NCBI GenBank assembly: GCA_020635815.1
Contig: JACJZB010000001.1
Coordinates: 372,001 to 436,000, forward strand
Length of the DNA: 64,000 nucleotides
Source: Flavobacteriales bacterium
GTDB lineage: Bacteria; Bacteroidota; Bacteroidia; Flavobacteriales_E; Vicingaceae
Direction of reading: 5' to 3'
The position numbers and the translations under genes are program-made. This document shows positions 20,243 to 28,872 of the stretch, piece after piece. The notes under the pieces are model-generated. The model was not told where the DNA came from. It did not search any database and worked only from the letters and a program-made list of their open reading frames with translations. Each line of letters opens with the position of its first letter. Position 1 is the first letter of the stretch.

Positions 20243-21187
20243 ATGACTGTAGATGAAATTATCAATCTATTTAATGAGGTTTTTAAAATGCCTTTTTCAT
20301 ATTTGTTTTCTGCAAATAAAAGAGTTTATTGGTTATATCTTGTAACGTCTTTTATATTGGCATTTTATGTTTATAAAAGAACAAAAGTTAAAGGGTCTTT
20401 TTTTAATTATGTTTTTAATTTAAAAACATGGTTGGGTAAATCGGCACTTGTTGACTATGCTTTTATATTTTTTAATGGATTGGTAAAAGTAATTGTTATT
20501 GCTCCATTTTTATTTCTAGCACTTTATCTTACCAAAAACATTAATGAGTTTTTAGTTAGTAGTTTTGGTGTAATACAATATGATTTTTCGGTTATAACAA
20601 TAGTTGTTAGTTATACCCTTATAATAGTTGTAGTTGATGACTTTGCCAGTTTTTTAATTCATTATTTAATGCATAAAATTCCTTTGTTGTGGGAATTTCA
20701 TAAAATTCATCATTCAGCCACAGCATTAAATCCTTTTACCCAATATAGGATTCATCCTATTGAATTGATTATTAATAATTTAAGAGGGTTGGTTGTTAAA
20801 GGGGTAATTACTGGTGTGTTTCTTTATTTAGCAAATGGTCAAGTTAGCTTATTAACTTTCTTTGGAATTAATATTTTTAACTTTTTATTCTTTTTTTGGG
20901 GAGCTAACCTAAGGCATTCTCATGTAAAATTGAAATACTTTAATTTTTTAGAATACATAATTATTAGTCCATATCAACATCAAATCCACCATAGTAATAA
21001 TCCTAAATTATATGATACCAATATGGGATCAAGACTTGCCATTTGGGATTGGTTGTTTGGAACATTGGTTTTATCCGAATCTGTAAAAAAACTAAGATTT
21101 GGATTGGGAGGAGAGGAAGATAAAAAGTACAAAACCTTTTTACAGAACTTAATATCGCCGTTTACTAACATAATAAAGAAAAAATAA
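20243..21187 (+). CDS. Sterol desaturase / fatty acid hydroxylase family membrane di-iron enzyme
   Basis: 314 residues with four or five membrane helices. The histidine clusters of the superfamily are all present: HYLMH (near 140), HKIHHSA (near 154), RHSH (near 226) and HQIHHS (near 250). They would bind two iron ions and support O2-dependent hydroxylation or desaturation of a lipid; the substrate is unknown. The gene directly follows the LuxR-type regulator behind a Fur-like operator. Iron-dependent control of an iron-using lipid enzyme would make sense but is inferred from context only. Confidence 0.9.
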   Translation: MTVDEIINLFNEVFKMPFSYLFSANKRVYWLYLVTSFILAFYVYKRTKVKGSFFNYVFNLKTWLGKSALVDYAFIFFNGLVKVIVIAPFLFLALYLTKNINEFLVSSFGVIQYDFSVITIVVSYTLIIVVVDDFASFLIHYLMHKIPLLWEFHKIHHSATALNPFTQYRIHPIELIINNLRGLVVKGVITGVFLYLANGQVSLLTFFGINIFNFLFFFWGANLRHSHVKLKYFNFLEYIIISPYQHQIHHSNNPKLYDTNMGSRLAIWDWLFGTLVLSESVKKLRFGLGGEEDKKYKTFLQNLISPFTNIIKKK

Positions 21188-21253
21188 CACCAAAGTATGG
21201 TGTAATGTAGCAATCCCCATTATCTTTTTCGTTAAAATACCATAAATGTGGTA

Positions 21254-21310
21254 TTGCTGTTTTGTGTTTTTGAACATATTTTTGCCTTGTTGTTTAGAAT
21301 AAGTCTAAAT
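21254..21310 (+). promoter_or_regulatory. Promoter with Fur-like operator upstream of the iron-uptake-type operon
   Basis: TTG at 21254-21256 and TATTTTTG at 21277-21284 are 20 bp apart. TTTAGA at 21293-21298 and TCTAAA at 21304-21309 form an inverted repeat with a 5-bp spacer, placed 8 bp past the -7 box. Sequence and geometry match the operator at 19563-19585, so one regulator probably controls both. Confidence 0.65.
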
Positions 21311-21350
21311 AAAAATAAAATAATTAGGATAATATATAAAAAGTAAAAAG

Positions 21351-22520
21351 ATGAAAATTAATTTAAAATTAGCTGGAAGTTTATTGATAGCTTCAACAGT
21401 AATGCTTACAGTTGGATGTTCAAAAGATGATGATTCACCAACGCCAGTAGTTGAAACACCAACACCAACAGGGCCTACCTATAATGTTCCATCAACTTAT
21501 AGCTTTGTTGATGCTTCAGGAGCTAGTACAGTCGATTTTAGCGGACAAGCTCAGCGTTTAGAAATGGGGACAGAATTAATCGCTTATGCAAAATCAGGAA
21601 ATACTTTAGGAACAACAGTTAGTGCTGCAACACTTAAAAATATGTATGCAAATAATGGTTATACATGGATTGATGCTTCTGGTTTAGGTATGACAGGGTC
21701 AACAAAACAATTAAAAGATAAAACGGCTGCGGGTGATGTAGGCGTTCAAACCATGGTGGAAAATTATTTCGATTCGTTAGAGGTTTTAAGTAATCTTAAT
21801 TATGATAATAGTGCTGAAGCTTATGGAAATGGAGGAGTTTGGAGTAATGGAACTAAAAGTTATTTACAAGCTGGTTCAGGAATAGAATATAAAGAAATGG
21901 TTGAAAAAGCAGTAATGTGTGCTGTTTTTATGAACCAAATGACGGTAAATTATTTAGGAACTTTAGATGATGATGATAATGATAATATTGTTTCAGGGAA
22001 GACTTATACTGAGATGCAGCATCATTGGGATGAAGCTTATGGTTACTTTACTACAGGTATCGATTATCCAACAGAGGGAGCAGATAGATTTTGGGGTAAA
22101 TATACTAACGCAAGAGAAGCTGTGTTAGGTTCGGCAACTACTATTTCATTAGCTTTTAGAACAGGTAGAGCCGCCATCGATAATAAAGATTACACAACAA
22201 GAGATGCACAAATTGCAATTATTAGAAATGAAATGGAGAAAATTTGTGCAGGAACAGCTATCAGTTATTTAAATAAAGCTAAAACAAACCTTACAAATAA
22301 TTGTGTTAAAAACCACGAACTATCAGAAGCCAAAGGTTTAATTGATGGACTTAGGTATGGTTACAATGCTGTTTCAGGAAATGGAATGACTGCTTCAGAA
22401 ATAGACGCTGCCTTGGTTTATTTAGCAGATTTTGAAAACATTACAGTTTCAGATATTAATGCATTAATTGATTTTGTTGCATCAAAAACGGGCTTAGACA
22501 ATGTGAAATCTAGTTTGTAA
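21351..22520 (+). CDS. DUF4856 domain-containing lipoprotein
   Basis: 389 residues. The signal peptide ends in LTVGC with Cys23, followed by SKDDD and a Pro/Thr-rich linker, typical of a surface-directed Bacteroidota lipoprotein. The body opens with YNVPSTYSFVDASG, contains HHWDEAYGYF, and is alpha-helical to the end, as in DUF4856. Members are repeatedly found beside imelysin and TonB receptor genes, as here, and are thought to be part of iron acquisition; biochemistry is unknown. It is first in the operon behind a Fur-like operator, with a hairpin between it and the next gene. Confidence 0.85.
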   Translation: MKINLKLAGSLLIASTVMLTVGCSKDDDSPTPVVETPTPTGPTYNVPSTYSFVDASGASTVDFSGQAQRLEMGTELIAYAKSGNTLGTTVSAATLKNMYANNGYTWIDASGLGMTGSTKQLKDKTAAGDVGVQTMVENYFDSLEVLSNLNYDNSAEAYGNGGVWSNGTKSYLQAGSGIEYKEMVEKAVMCAVFMNQMTVNYLGTLDDDDNDNIVSGKTYTEMQHHWDEAYGYFTTGIDYPTEGADRFWGKYTNAREAVLGSATTISLAFRTGRAAIDNKDYTTRDAQIAIIRNEMEKICAGTAISYLNKAKTNLTNNCVKNHELSEAKGLIDGLRYGYNAVSGNGMTASEIDAALVYLADFENITVSDINALIDFVASKTGLDNVKSSL

Positions 22521-22540
22521 TTAGGTTTAAATAATAAAGT

Positions 22541-22577
22541 AAAGCTAATGTGATTATTTCGCATTAGCTTTGCTTTT
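22541..22577 (+). terminator. Hairpin between the DUF4856 and imelysin genes
   Basis: AAAGCTAATG (22541-22550) pairs perfectly with CATTAGCTTT (22562-22571) around an 11-base loop, followed by GCTTTTT. It could end a share of transcripts inside the operon or protect the upstream mRNA. No separate promoter is obvious before the next ATG at 22590. Confidence 0.6.
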
Positions 22578-22589
22578 TAAAAATGGAAT

Positions 22590-23735
22590 ATGAGAAATAA
22601 TCAAATTAAAAATATTGCATTTGTGTTTACAATGGCAATGTTGGTAGTGTTGGTAGCTTGTAAAAAGGAAAACAAGTTAAAGTTTGATGACGAAACACCT
22701 AGCGTTGATGATTATAATCGTCAAATAATGTTAACTAACTATACAAATGCTTACATTATACCAGCATACAGTGCTTATAAAACTGATTTGTTAGAGTTGT
22801 ATAATGAAACACAAATTTTTACAGCAACCCCGTCTATACCTAATTTACAACAATTAAGAGTTAAATGGAAAGACGCACTACTTGTATGGCAAGATGTAGC
22901 TTTTTTAGAATTTGGTCCAGCTGAATACATTGCATTAAGAAGTCAAACCAATGTTTACCCTGCTGATACTTCTCTTATTTTGAATAACATTACTACAGGC
23001 TCTTATAATTTACAAGCAGCATCTAATTATGCAGCAAAAGGCTTTCAAAGTGTAGATTATTTAATAAGTGGAGTTGGTGGAAATGACCAAGAAATAGTCG
23101 ATTATTTTACATCTAATGCAAATGCAAAAACCTATTTAAGTGAAATTGTAAGTGAGTTAAAAAATAATGCAGCGTATGTTTATGATGAATGGGTTAATTC
23201 TTATTCCTCAACATTTATCAATAATAGCTCCAGTAATGCTCAAGGAAGTGCTGTAAGCGATTTGGTGAATGCTTTAAATATGCATTATGAAACTTATATT
23301 CGTAAAGGGAAAATAGGATTACCTTCAGGCGTTTTTAATGGGTTTACTCAAACACCAATGCCCAGCCATGTAGAAGCTTTCTATATTCAAGAATCATTAC
23401 CTTACGTTTATCGCTCATTAAATTCATTTCATAAATTTATTAATGGAAATAGTTACGTTACAAATGCAGCAGGAGAAGGTTTTGATGATTATTTAATCTT
23501 TGTAAATGCAACTTCAAATGGAGTTGGTTTAGAAACAGCTATTAATAATCAAATTGTATCAATAAACAACCAGTTGGCATTAATAAACGACCCTTTAAGT
23601 AATGAAGTATTAACAAACAACCAAGCAGTAAAAGATGTATATCAGCAAATGCAAATGTTAGTACCTAAAATGAAAATAGAAATGACAGACGCTTTAGGTG
23701 TTTTAGTTACTTACCAAGATAATGACGGAGATTGA
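22590..23735 (+). CDS. Imelysin family lipoprotein
   Basis: 381 residues. Signal peptide ends in LVAC with Cys24. The helical imelysin fold is recognisable by NAYIIPAYSAYK, VKWKDALLVWQDVAFLEFGP and LPYVYRSLNSFHKF. At 151-156, where peptidase-like members (M75) have GxHxxE, this protein has GFQSVD, so the metal or peptidase site is not conserved; many imelysins are non-catalytic. The family is linked to iron or haem uptake, which fits the Fur-like operator upstream and the TonB receptor 12 bp downstream. Confidence 0.87.
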   Translation: MRNNQIKNIAFVFTMAMLVVLVACKKENKLKFDDETPSVDDYNRQIMLTNYTNAYIIPAYSAYKTDLLELYNETQIFTATPSIPNLQQLRVKWKDALLVWQDVAFLEFGPAEYIALRSQTNVYPADTSLILNNITTGSYNLQAASNYAAKGFQSVDYLISGVGGNDQEIVDYFTSNANAKTYLSEIVSELKNNAAYVYDEWVNSYSSTFINNSSSNAQGSAVSDLVNALNMHYETYIRKGKIGLPSGVFNGFTQTPMPSHVEAFYIQESLPYVYRSLNSFHKFINGNSYVTNAAGEGFDDYLIFVNATSNGVGLETAINNQIVSINNQLALINDPLSNEVLTNNQAVKDVYQQMQMLVPKMKIEMTDALGVLVTYQDNDGD

Positions 23736-23747
23736 TTAAAAAGTTTG

Positions 23748-26195
23748 ATGAGGGGTTTAGTTATTATAGTTCTTAGTTTTTTTGTTACGGCTGCTTTTTC
23801 GCAAAATGTTGGTCGTATAAGTGGTACTATAAAATCAACAACTAACGAAGTATTACCTTATTGCTCGGTTTATATTACTGAGTTAAATAAATCTACCCAA
23901 ACGAACGAAAAAGGAGAATTCTTTTTTGAAAATATAGAGTATGGTACTTACACCATATCCTATTTTTTATTGGGTTACCACAAGGTTCAAAATAAAATTG
24001 AGTTAAAAGAACCGAAAAAAGTAATTAAAGTTAATTTATCTGTTAAATCAGAGCAATTAGAATCTTTCCAACTAGAAGCTGAAAAAGAAGGGGTAGGTGA
24101 TGTTCAGCGTATGCGTTCTATTGAGGGGCTAACAATTAGCCAAGGGAAGAAAAATGAAGTAATTAACTTAGCAGAAATCAATGCTAATAAATCAACCAAT
24201 CAAGGTCGTCAAATCTATTCAAGAGTACCAGGTTTAAACATTTGGGAAAGCGATGGTGCAGGTATTCAATTAGGGATTGGAGGAAGAGGTTTGAACCCAA
24301 GTAGAACATCAAATTTTAACACCAGACAAAATGGTTATGATATTAGTGCTGATGCTTTGGGGTATCCAGAGAGTTATTATACCCCTCCAACCGAAGCGGT
24401 AAAAGAAATTCAACTAATTAGAGGAGCTGCTTCGCTACAATTTGGAACTCAATTTGGAGGATTATTAAATTTCGTATTGCATGATGGACCAACAACTTCG
24501 GGTAAAGCGTATGAAGTTGTAGCTCGCCAAACGATAGGTTCTTTTGGCTTAAATAATACTTTTTTAAGTGTTGGTTTTAATTCAAATAACTGGAAAGGGT
24601 ACGGTTATTTTCAGCACAAAAAAGGAAACGATTGGCGACCGAATTCAAATTTTGAGGTTTTTTCAGGAGCAGTTAATGTAGGAAAATATTTATCCGAAAA
24701 AACCTTTGTAAACATTGAACTTACTAAAATGAATTATTTGGCTCAACAGCCTGGAGGGCTTACCGATAAAGAGTTTTATACCAATCCATATCAATCAAAA
24801 AGAAGTAGAAACTGGTTTGAAGTAGATTGGAATTTGGCTGCATTTAATCTTACTCACGAATTTTCGAGTAAAACAAAAATTAAAACTCAATTTTTTGGGT
24901 TAAGTGCATCGCGTAAATCCTTAGGTACTTTGGGTAATATTAGTCGTCCAGATAGAACCTATGAAAATCGTAATTTAATTGCGGGTGAATTTAAAAATAT
25001 GGGAAATGAAACCCGATTTTTACAACTGTATGATGTTGGAGAAAACTCATGGGCGATTTTATTAGGGGCTAGATTTTATAAAGGATACAACAGAAGCCAA
25101 CAAGGAGATGCAGATTCAACAGCGTTACCTCATTTTACATATAATGAAAAACAAACACAAGGTTCTGATTATGAGTTTCCTAGTCAAAACATTTCATTTT
25201 TTGCAGAACATATTTTTAGAATAGGAAAGAAGTTTAGTATAACTCCTGGAGTTAGGTATGAGAACATTATAACAAATGCTGATGGAAGCTACAAGGATGT
25301 GGTTTATGATTTAGCAGGAAATGTTGTTTTTGATACCACTTTTTTTGAAGAAAAAACAAGTAAACGATCATTTGTAATTGGAGGAATAGGATTAAATTTT
25401 AAAACATCAGAAAAACTGGATATTTACACCAATTTTTCACAGAATTATAAAAGCATCAATTTCTCTGATATGCAAATTCAAAATAAAAACTTTAAAATTG
25501 ATCCTAATTTAAAAGATGAAACAGGATATAACTTTGATTTAGGTGTTAGAGGAGTTATACAAAACAAATTGAATTATGACATATCAGGATTTATGTTGTT
25601 GTACGATAATCGTATTGGCGAAATAGATCAAGTAAATGAACAAACATTTATTCCTTACAGGTATCGAACAAACGTATCAAAAGCCTTAATTCGGGGCGTT
25701 GAAACTATGGTTGAAGTAGATTTATGGAAAATATTTGTATCAGATTCCAGTGATTTTTCGTTAAGAACTTTTGTGAATGTAGCAATTACAGATGCAAGAT
25801 ATACTGAATCTCAAAGCTCAGCTTTTAAAGATAAATATGTAGAGTTTGTACCAGCATTAAATTTTAAGACGGGTTTAAATCTTTCATACAAGAAATTTGG
25901 ACTTTCTTATCAATATTCTTTTGTTGACGAGCAATACAGTGATGCAACAAATGCAGGTAAAGATGCCGAAGGTTATCTAGTTTTTGTACCAAATGCAATA
26001 ATTGGAGTTATACCAGCTTACCATGTTATGGATTTATCAGGTAAGTACGATTTTGGATTGTTAAAATTTGAAATGGGGGTAAACAACTTAACTAACGAAA
26101 TTTATTTTACAAGAAGAGCAACCGGATACCCAGGTCCGGGTATAATACCTTCATCCATTCGAAATTTTTATTTTACCATCCAGTTTAAGATATAA
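23748..26195 (+). CDS. TonB-dependent receptor, FecA-like
   Basis: About 815 residues from the ATG at 23748; an in-frame TTG lies one codon earlier. A signal peptide ends TAAFSQ, then a carboxypeptidase-regulatory-like domain (GRISGTIKSTTNEVLPY), a plug (about 130-240, VKEIQLIRGAASLQFGTQFGG), and a 22-strand-type barrel ending in the aromatic FYFTIQFKI. It imports a ligand across the outer membrane with TonB energy. The order DUF4856-imelysin-receptor behind a Fur-like box points to iron chelate or haem; the actual ligand is not visible. Confidence 0.9.
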   Translation: MRGLVIIVLSFFVTAAFSQNVGRISGTIKSTTNEVLPYCSVYITELNKSTQTNEKGEFFFENIEYGTYTISYFLLGYHKVQNKIELKEPKKVIKVNLSVKSEQLESFQLEAEKEGVGDVQRMRSIEGLTISQGKKNEVINLAEINANKSTNQGRQIYSRVPGLNIWESDGAGIQLGIGGRGLNPSRTSNFNTRQNGYDISADALGYPESYYTPPTEAVKEIQLIRGAASLQFGTQFGGLLNFVLHDGPTTSGKAYEVVARQTIGSFGLNNTFLSVGFNSNNWKGYGYFQHKKGNDWRPNSNFEVFSGAVNVGKYLSEKTFVNIELTKMNYLAQQPGGLTDKEFYTNPYQSKRSRNWFEVDWNLAAFNLTHEFSSKTKIKTQFFGLSASRKSLGTLGNISRPDRTYENRNLIAGEFKNMGNETRFLQLYDVGENSWAILLGARFYKGYNRSQQGDADSTALPHFTYNEKQTQGSDYEFPSQNISFFAEHIFRIGKKFSITPGVRYENIITNADGSYKDVVYDLAGNVVFDTTFFEEKTSKRSFVIGGIGLNFKTSEKLDIYTNFSQNYKSINFSDMQIQNKNFKIDPNLKDETGYNFDLGVRGVIQNKLNYDISGFMLLYDNRIGEIDQVNEQTFIPYRYRTNVSKALIRGVETMVEVDLWKIFVSDSSDFSLRTFVNVAITDARYTESQSSAFKDKYVEFVPALNFKTGLNLSYKKFGLSYQYSFVDEQYSDATNAGKDAEGYLVFVPNAIIGVIPAYHVMDLSGKYDFGLLKFEMGVNNLTNEIYFTRRATGYPGPGIIPSSIRNFYFTIQFKI

Positions 26196-26244
26196 CAATA
26201 ATTACCTCAGCTAATATTCTTTCGTTTTCAGTAGTTTTGAACCT

Positions 26245-28719
26245 ATGAAAAAAATAGGTGTTATATTACTTTTATTGGTTGTTTCAAACGTATTTGCTCA
26301 ACAGCCAAAACAGCTCTCATCGTCTGAGATTTATCAAAAAATACAAAAGCTAAACGTATTGGGTAATGTGTTGTATTTGGCAGCTCACCCTGATGATGAA
26401 AATACCCGTTTTATTGCGTATTCAGCAAACGAAAAATTGTTTAATACCGCTTATTTATCACTAACTCGTGGTGATGGTGGACAAAATTTAATTGGCACAG
26501 AAATTCGTGAAGAATTAGGTATTATTAGAACACAAGAATTGTTAGCTGCTCGTAGAACTGATGGAGGACAACAATTTTTTAGTAGAGCTAATGACTTTGG
26601 TTATTCTAAAGCACCAGAAGAAACTTTAGAAATTTGGGATAAGGATAAAATTTTAGCAGATGTAGTATGGGTAATTCGAAAGTTTCGTCCAGATGTAATT
26701 GTTTGTCGTTTTCCAACAGATGGTGGTGGTGGTCATGGACATCATACTGCATCAGCATTATTAGGAGTTGAAGCTTTTGATTTGGCTGCTGATAAGAACG
26801 CTTATCCTGAACAATTAAAACATGTAGATGTTTGGCAAGCCAAACGAATAGTAGTAAACACTGGTCGTTGGTGGAACCCAGATATTTCGGCAGATGATGA
26901 AGGAGTGGTTGTCGAAGATATTGGAAAATATAATGCTTTGTTAGGAACTTCTTGTAATGAGATTGCTGCAAAAAGTCGTACAATGCATAAGAGTCAAGGT
27001 TTTGGTAGCACAGGCACTAGAGGAGAACAATTAGAATATTTCGAACACCTTAAAGGAGAACAAGCAAAGGAATCTTTATTTGATGGTATTAATACTTCTT
27101 GGAGTAGATTAAAAGGTCAAGACTACATCGGTAAATTTATTGATGATATAAGTGCTAATTTTGATTTGAATGCTCCTGAAAAAAGCATTCCATTATTAAT
27201 TACTTTAAGAAAAGAATTGGTAAAACTAGATGATGATTTTTGGAAAAAGAAAAAAATTGCAGAGGTTGATGAATTGATTAAACAAAGCATAGGATTATAT
27301 ATAGAAGCTAAAGCGGATGATTATTATGCAACAAATGGTGATTCGGTAAAAGTTGATTTTGAGCTGATAAATAGAGCATTACCTGAATTAAAAGTCAAAT
27401 CAATCAAGGCAAATGCTATAGGGTTTAGTTTAGACAACATACAAGTATTATCAAAAAATGAAAACATTAGCATTGAACAGTCTTTTCAAATACCTGTAAC
27501 AATAGAAAATTCTCAACCCTATTGGTTAAAGAAAGAAGGAACTTTAGGAACTTATAATGTTTCGGACCAATTAACCATTGGGAAACCCGAAAATGACGCT
27601 GCGATTAATTTTGAAGTTGTAATGGAAATTGATGGAGAAGAATTAACTTATAATTATCCTTTAATCTATAAATGGAACGATCCTGTAAAAGGAGAAATGT
27701 ATAGACCTTTTGTTATTGTTCCTCCTGTATTTGTTAATTTTTCTGAAGAATTACAGTTGTTCTCTAATTTAAAAGAAAGAGAAGTTGAATTAACCGTTAA
27801 AACAGCTAGTTCAAACCTAATCGGAAAGTTAAAATTAAAAGCTCCTAATGGTTGGAAATTATCACAAACTACTTATGATATTAATTTAGCTAAAAAAGGA
27901 GAGGAGCAAAAAATAAAAGTATGGCTAACTCCTTCTGCGGAAGCGGCCATAGGTGATTTAAAAGCCGATTTAGTTGTAAACGGAAAAACTTACGATAAAG
28001 CTTTAAATACAATTGCTTACGATCATATTCCTACCCAAATATACATGCCACAAGCAAAAGCTAAATTGGTGTTTGTAGATTTAAAAACCAAAGGCAATAA
28101 AATAGGTTATTTTGCGGGGGCAGGAGATAAAATTCCTGAAGCCTTAACCAATATTGGTTATAAAGTAGATGAATTGGTTGAGTCTGATTTAGAATTAACA
28201 AACCTATCAAAATATGATGCAATAGTTGTGGGGATAAGAGCCGTAAATGTAAACGATCGCTTTGGTTTTGTTGCACCTAAGTTGTTAAAGTATGTAGAGG
28301 AAGGAGGAACTTTAGTTTATCAATACAATACTTCTCACCGTTTAAAAACGGATGATTTTTCGCCTTATTCTTTAAAGCTATCTAAAGATAGAGTTACGGA
28401 AGAAGATGCCGAAGTAACCTTTTTGAAACCTGAACATGAGGTGCTAAATACGCCCAACAAAATAACCAAAGCCGATTTTGAAGATTGGGTACAGGAAAGA
28501 GGTTTATACTTTCCGAACCAATGGGATAAAGACAATTATGATGCGATTTTAAGTTGGCATGATAAAGGAGAAGAAGCCAAAGACGGCAGTTTGTTAGTAG
28601 CTAAATACGGCAAAGGATACTATGTATATACAGGTATTTCTTTTTTTAGAGAGTTGCCTGCGGCAGTTCCTGGTGCTTACCGTTTGTTTGTTAACCTAAT
28701 TAGTTTGGGGAATAAGTAA
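26245..28719 (+). CDS. Secreted PIG-L family deacetylase with a long C-terminal extension
   Basis: 824 residues. Signal peptide to about Ala18. The zinc-binding AHPDDE is at 47-52 and the third ligand lies in GGGGHGHHTAS near 165. The PIG-L domain (about 38-300) removes acetyl groups from N-acetylglucosamine-type substrates. The remaining 500 residues hold beta-sandwich-like segments and a C-terminal region near 600-824 with KYVEEGGTLVYQYNTS, typical of glutamine-amidotransferase-like folds without a visible Cys catalytic site. TAGTTTTG at 26232-26239 ends only 5 bp before the ATG. A small membrane ORF and a sodium:solute symporter follow, suggesting uptake of the deacetylated sugar. Confidence 0.88.
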   Translation: MKKIGVILLLLVVSNVFAQQPKQLSSSEIYQKIQKLNVLGNVLYLAAHPDDENTRFIAYSANEKLFNTAYLSLTRGDGGQNLIGTEIREELGIIRTQELLAARRTDGGQQFFSRANDFGYSKAPEETLEIWDKDKILADVVWVIRKFRPDVIVCRFPTDGGGGHGHHTASALLGVEAFDLAADKNAYPEQLKHVDVWQAKRIVVNTGRWWNPDISADDEGVVVEDIGKYNALLGTSCNEIAAKSRTMHKSQGFGSTGTRGEQLEYFEHLKGEQAKESLFDGINTSWSRLKGQDYIGKFIDDISANFDLNAPEKSIPLLITLRKELVKLDDDFWKKKKIAEVDELIKQSIGLYIEAKADDYYATNGDSVKVDFELINRALPELKVKSIKANAIGFSLDNIQVLSKNENISIEQSFQIPVTIENSQPYWLKKEGTLGTYNVSDQLTIGKPENDAAINFEVVMEIDGEELTYNYPLIYKWNDPVKGEMYRPFVIVPPVFVNFSEELQLFSNLKEREVELTVKTASSNLIGKLKLKAPNGWKLSQTTYDINLAKKGEEQKIKVWLTPSAEAAIGDLKADLVVNGKTYDKALNTIAYDHIPTQIYMPQAKAKLVFVDLKTKGNKIGYFAGAGDKIPEALTNIGYKVDELVESDLELTNLSKYDAIVVGIRAVNVNDRFGFVAPKLLKYVEEGGTLVYQYNTSHRLKTDDFSPYSLKLSKDRVTEEDAEVTFLKPEHEVLNTPNKITKADFEDWVQERGLYFPNQWDKDNYDAILSWHDKGEEAKDGSLLVAKYGKGYYVYTGISFFRELPAAVPGAYRLFVNLISLGNK

Positions 28720-28728
28720 AGAGATTAC

Positions 28729-28757
28729 ACCTGAAAGGTTTTAAAAACCTTTTAGGT
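28729..28757. repeat. Palindrome behind the PIG-L gene
   Basis: ACCTGAAAGGTTTT followed directly by AAAAACCTTTTAGGT makes a 13-pair hairpin. It begins 9 bp after the stop codon. It resembles the small ACCT...AGGT palindromes scattered in Bacteroidota genomes and may act as an RNA stabiliser or partial terminator. Confidence 0.55.
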
Positions 28758-28773
28758 CTATAATAGGAAAGAA

Positions 28774-28872
28774 ATGAAAGAAACCAATTGGAATAAATGG
28801 TATTTTACCTTAATTGCTACACTAATAGTGTTGGTTGTATTGTTTTACTTTTTTACTAAACATTTTTCATGA
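28774..28872 (+). CDS. 32-residue single-pass membrane peptide ahead of the symporter
   Basis: The ORF reads MKETNWNKWYFTLIATLIVL and ends YFFTKHFS. It has a charged N-terminus, Trp/Tyr at the interface and one hydrophobic helix of about 20 residues. Its stop overlaps the symporter start as ATGA (28869-28872), a strong sign of coupled translation. GGAAAGAA lies just before its ATG. Small helper subunits of sodium:solute symporters are known (DUF4212 type), but this one is shorter and I cannot assign it to a family. It is too short for most gene callers. Confidence 0.65.
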   Translation: MKETNWNKWYFTLIATLIVLVVLFYFFTKHFS

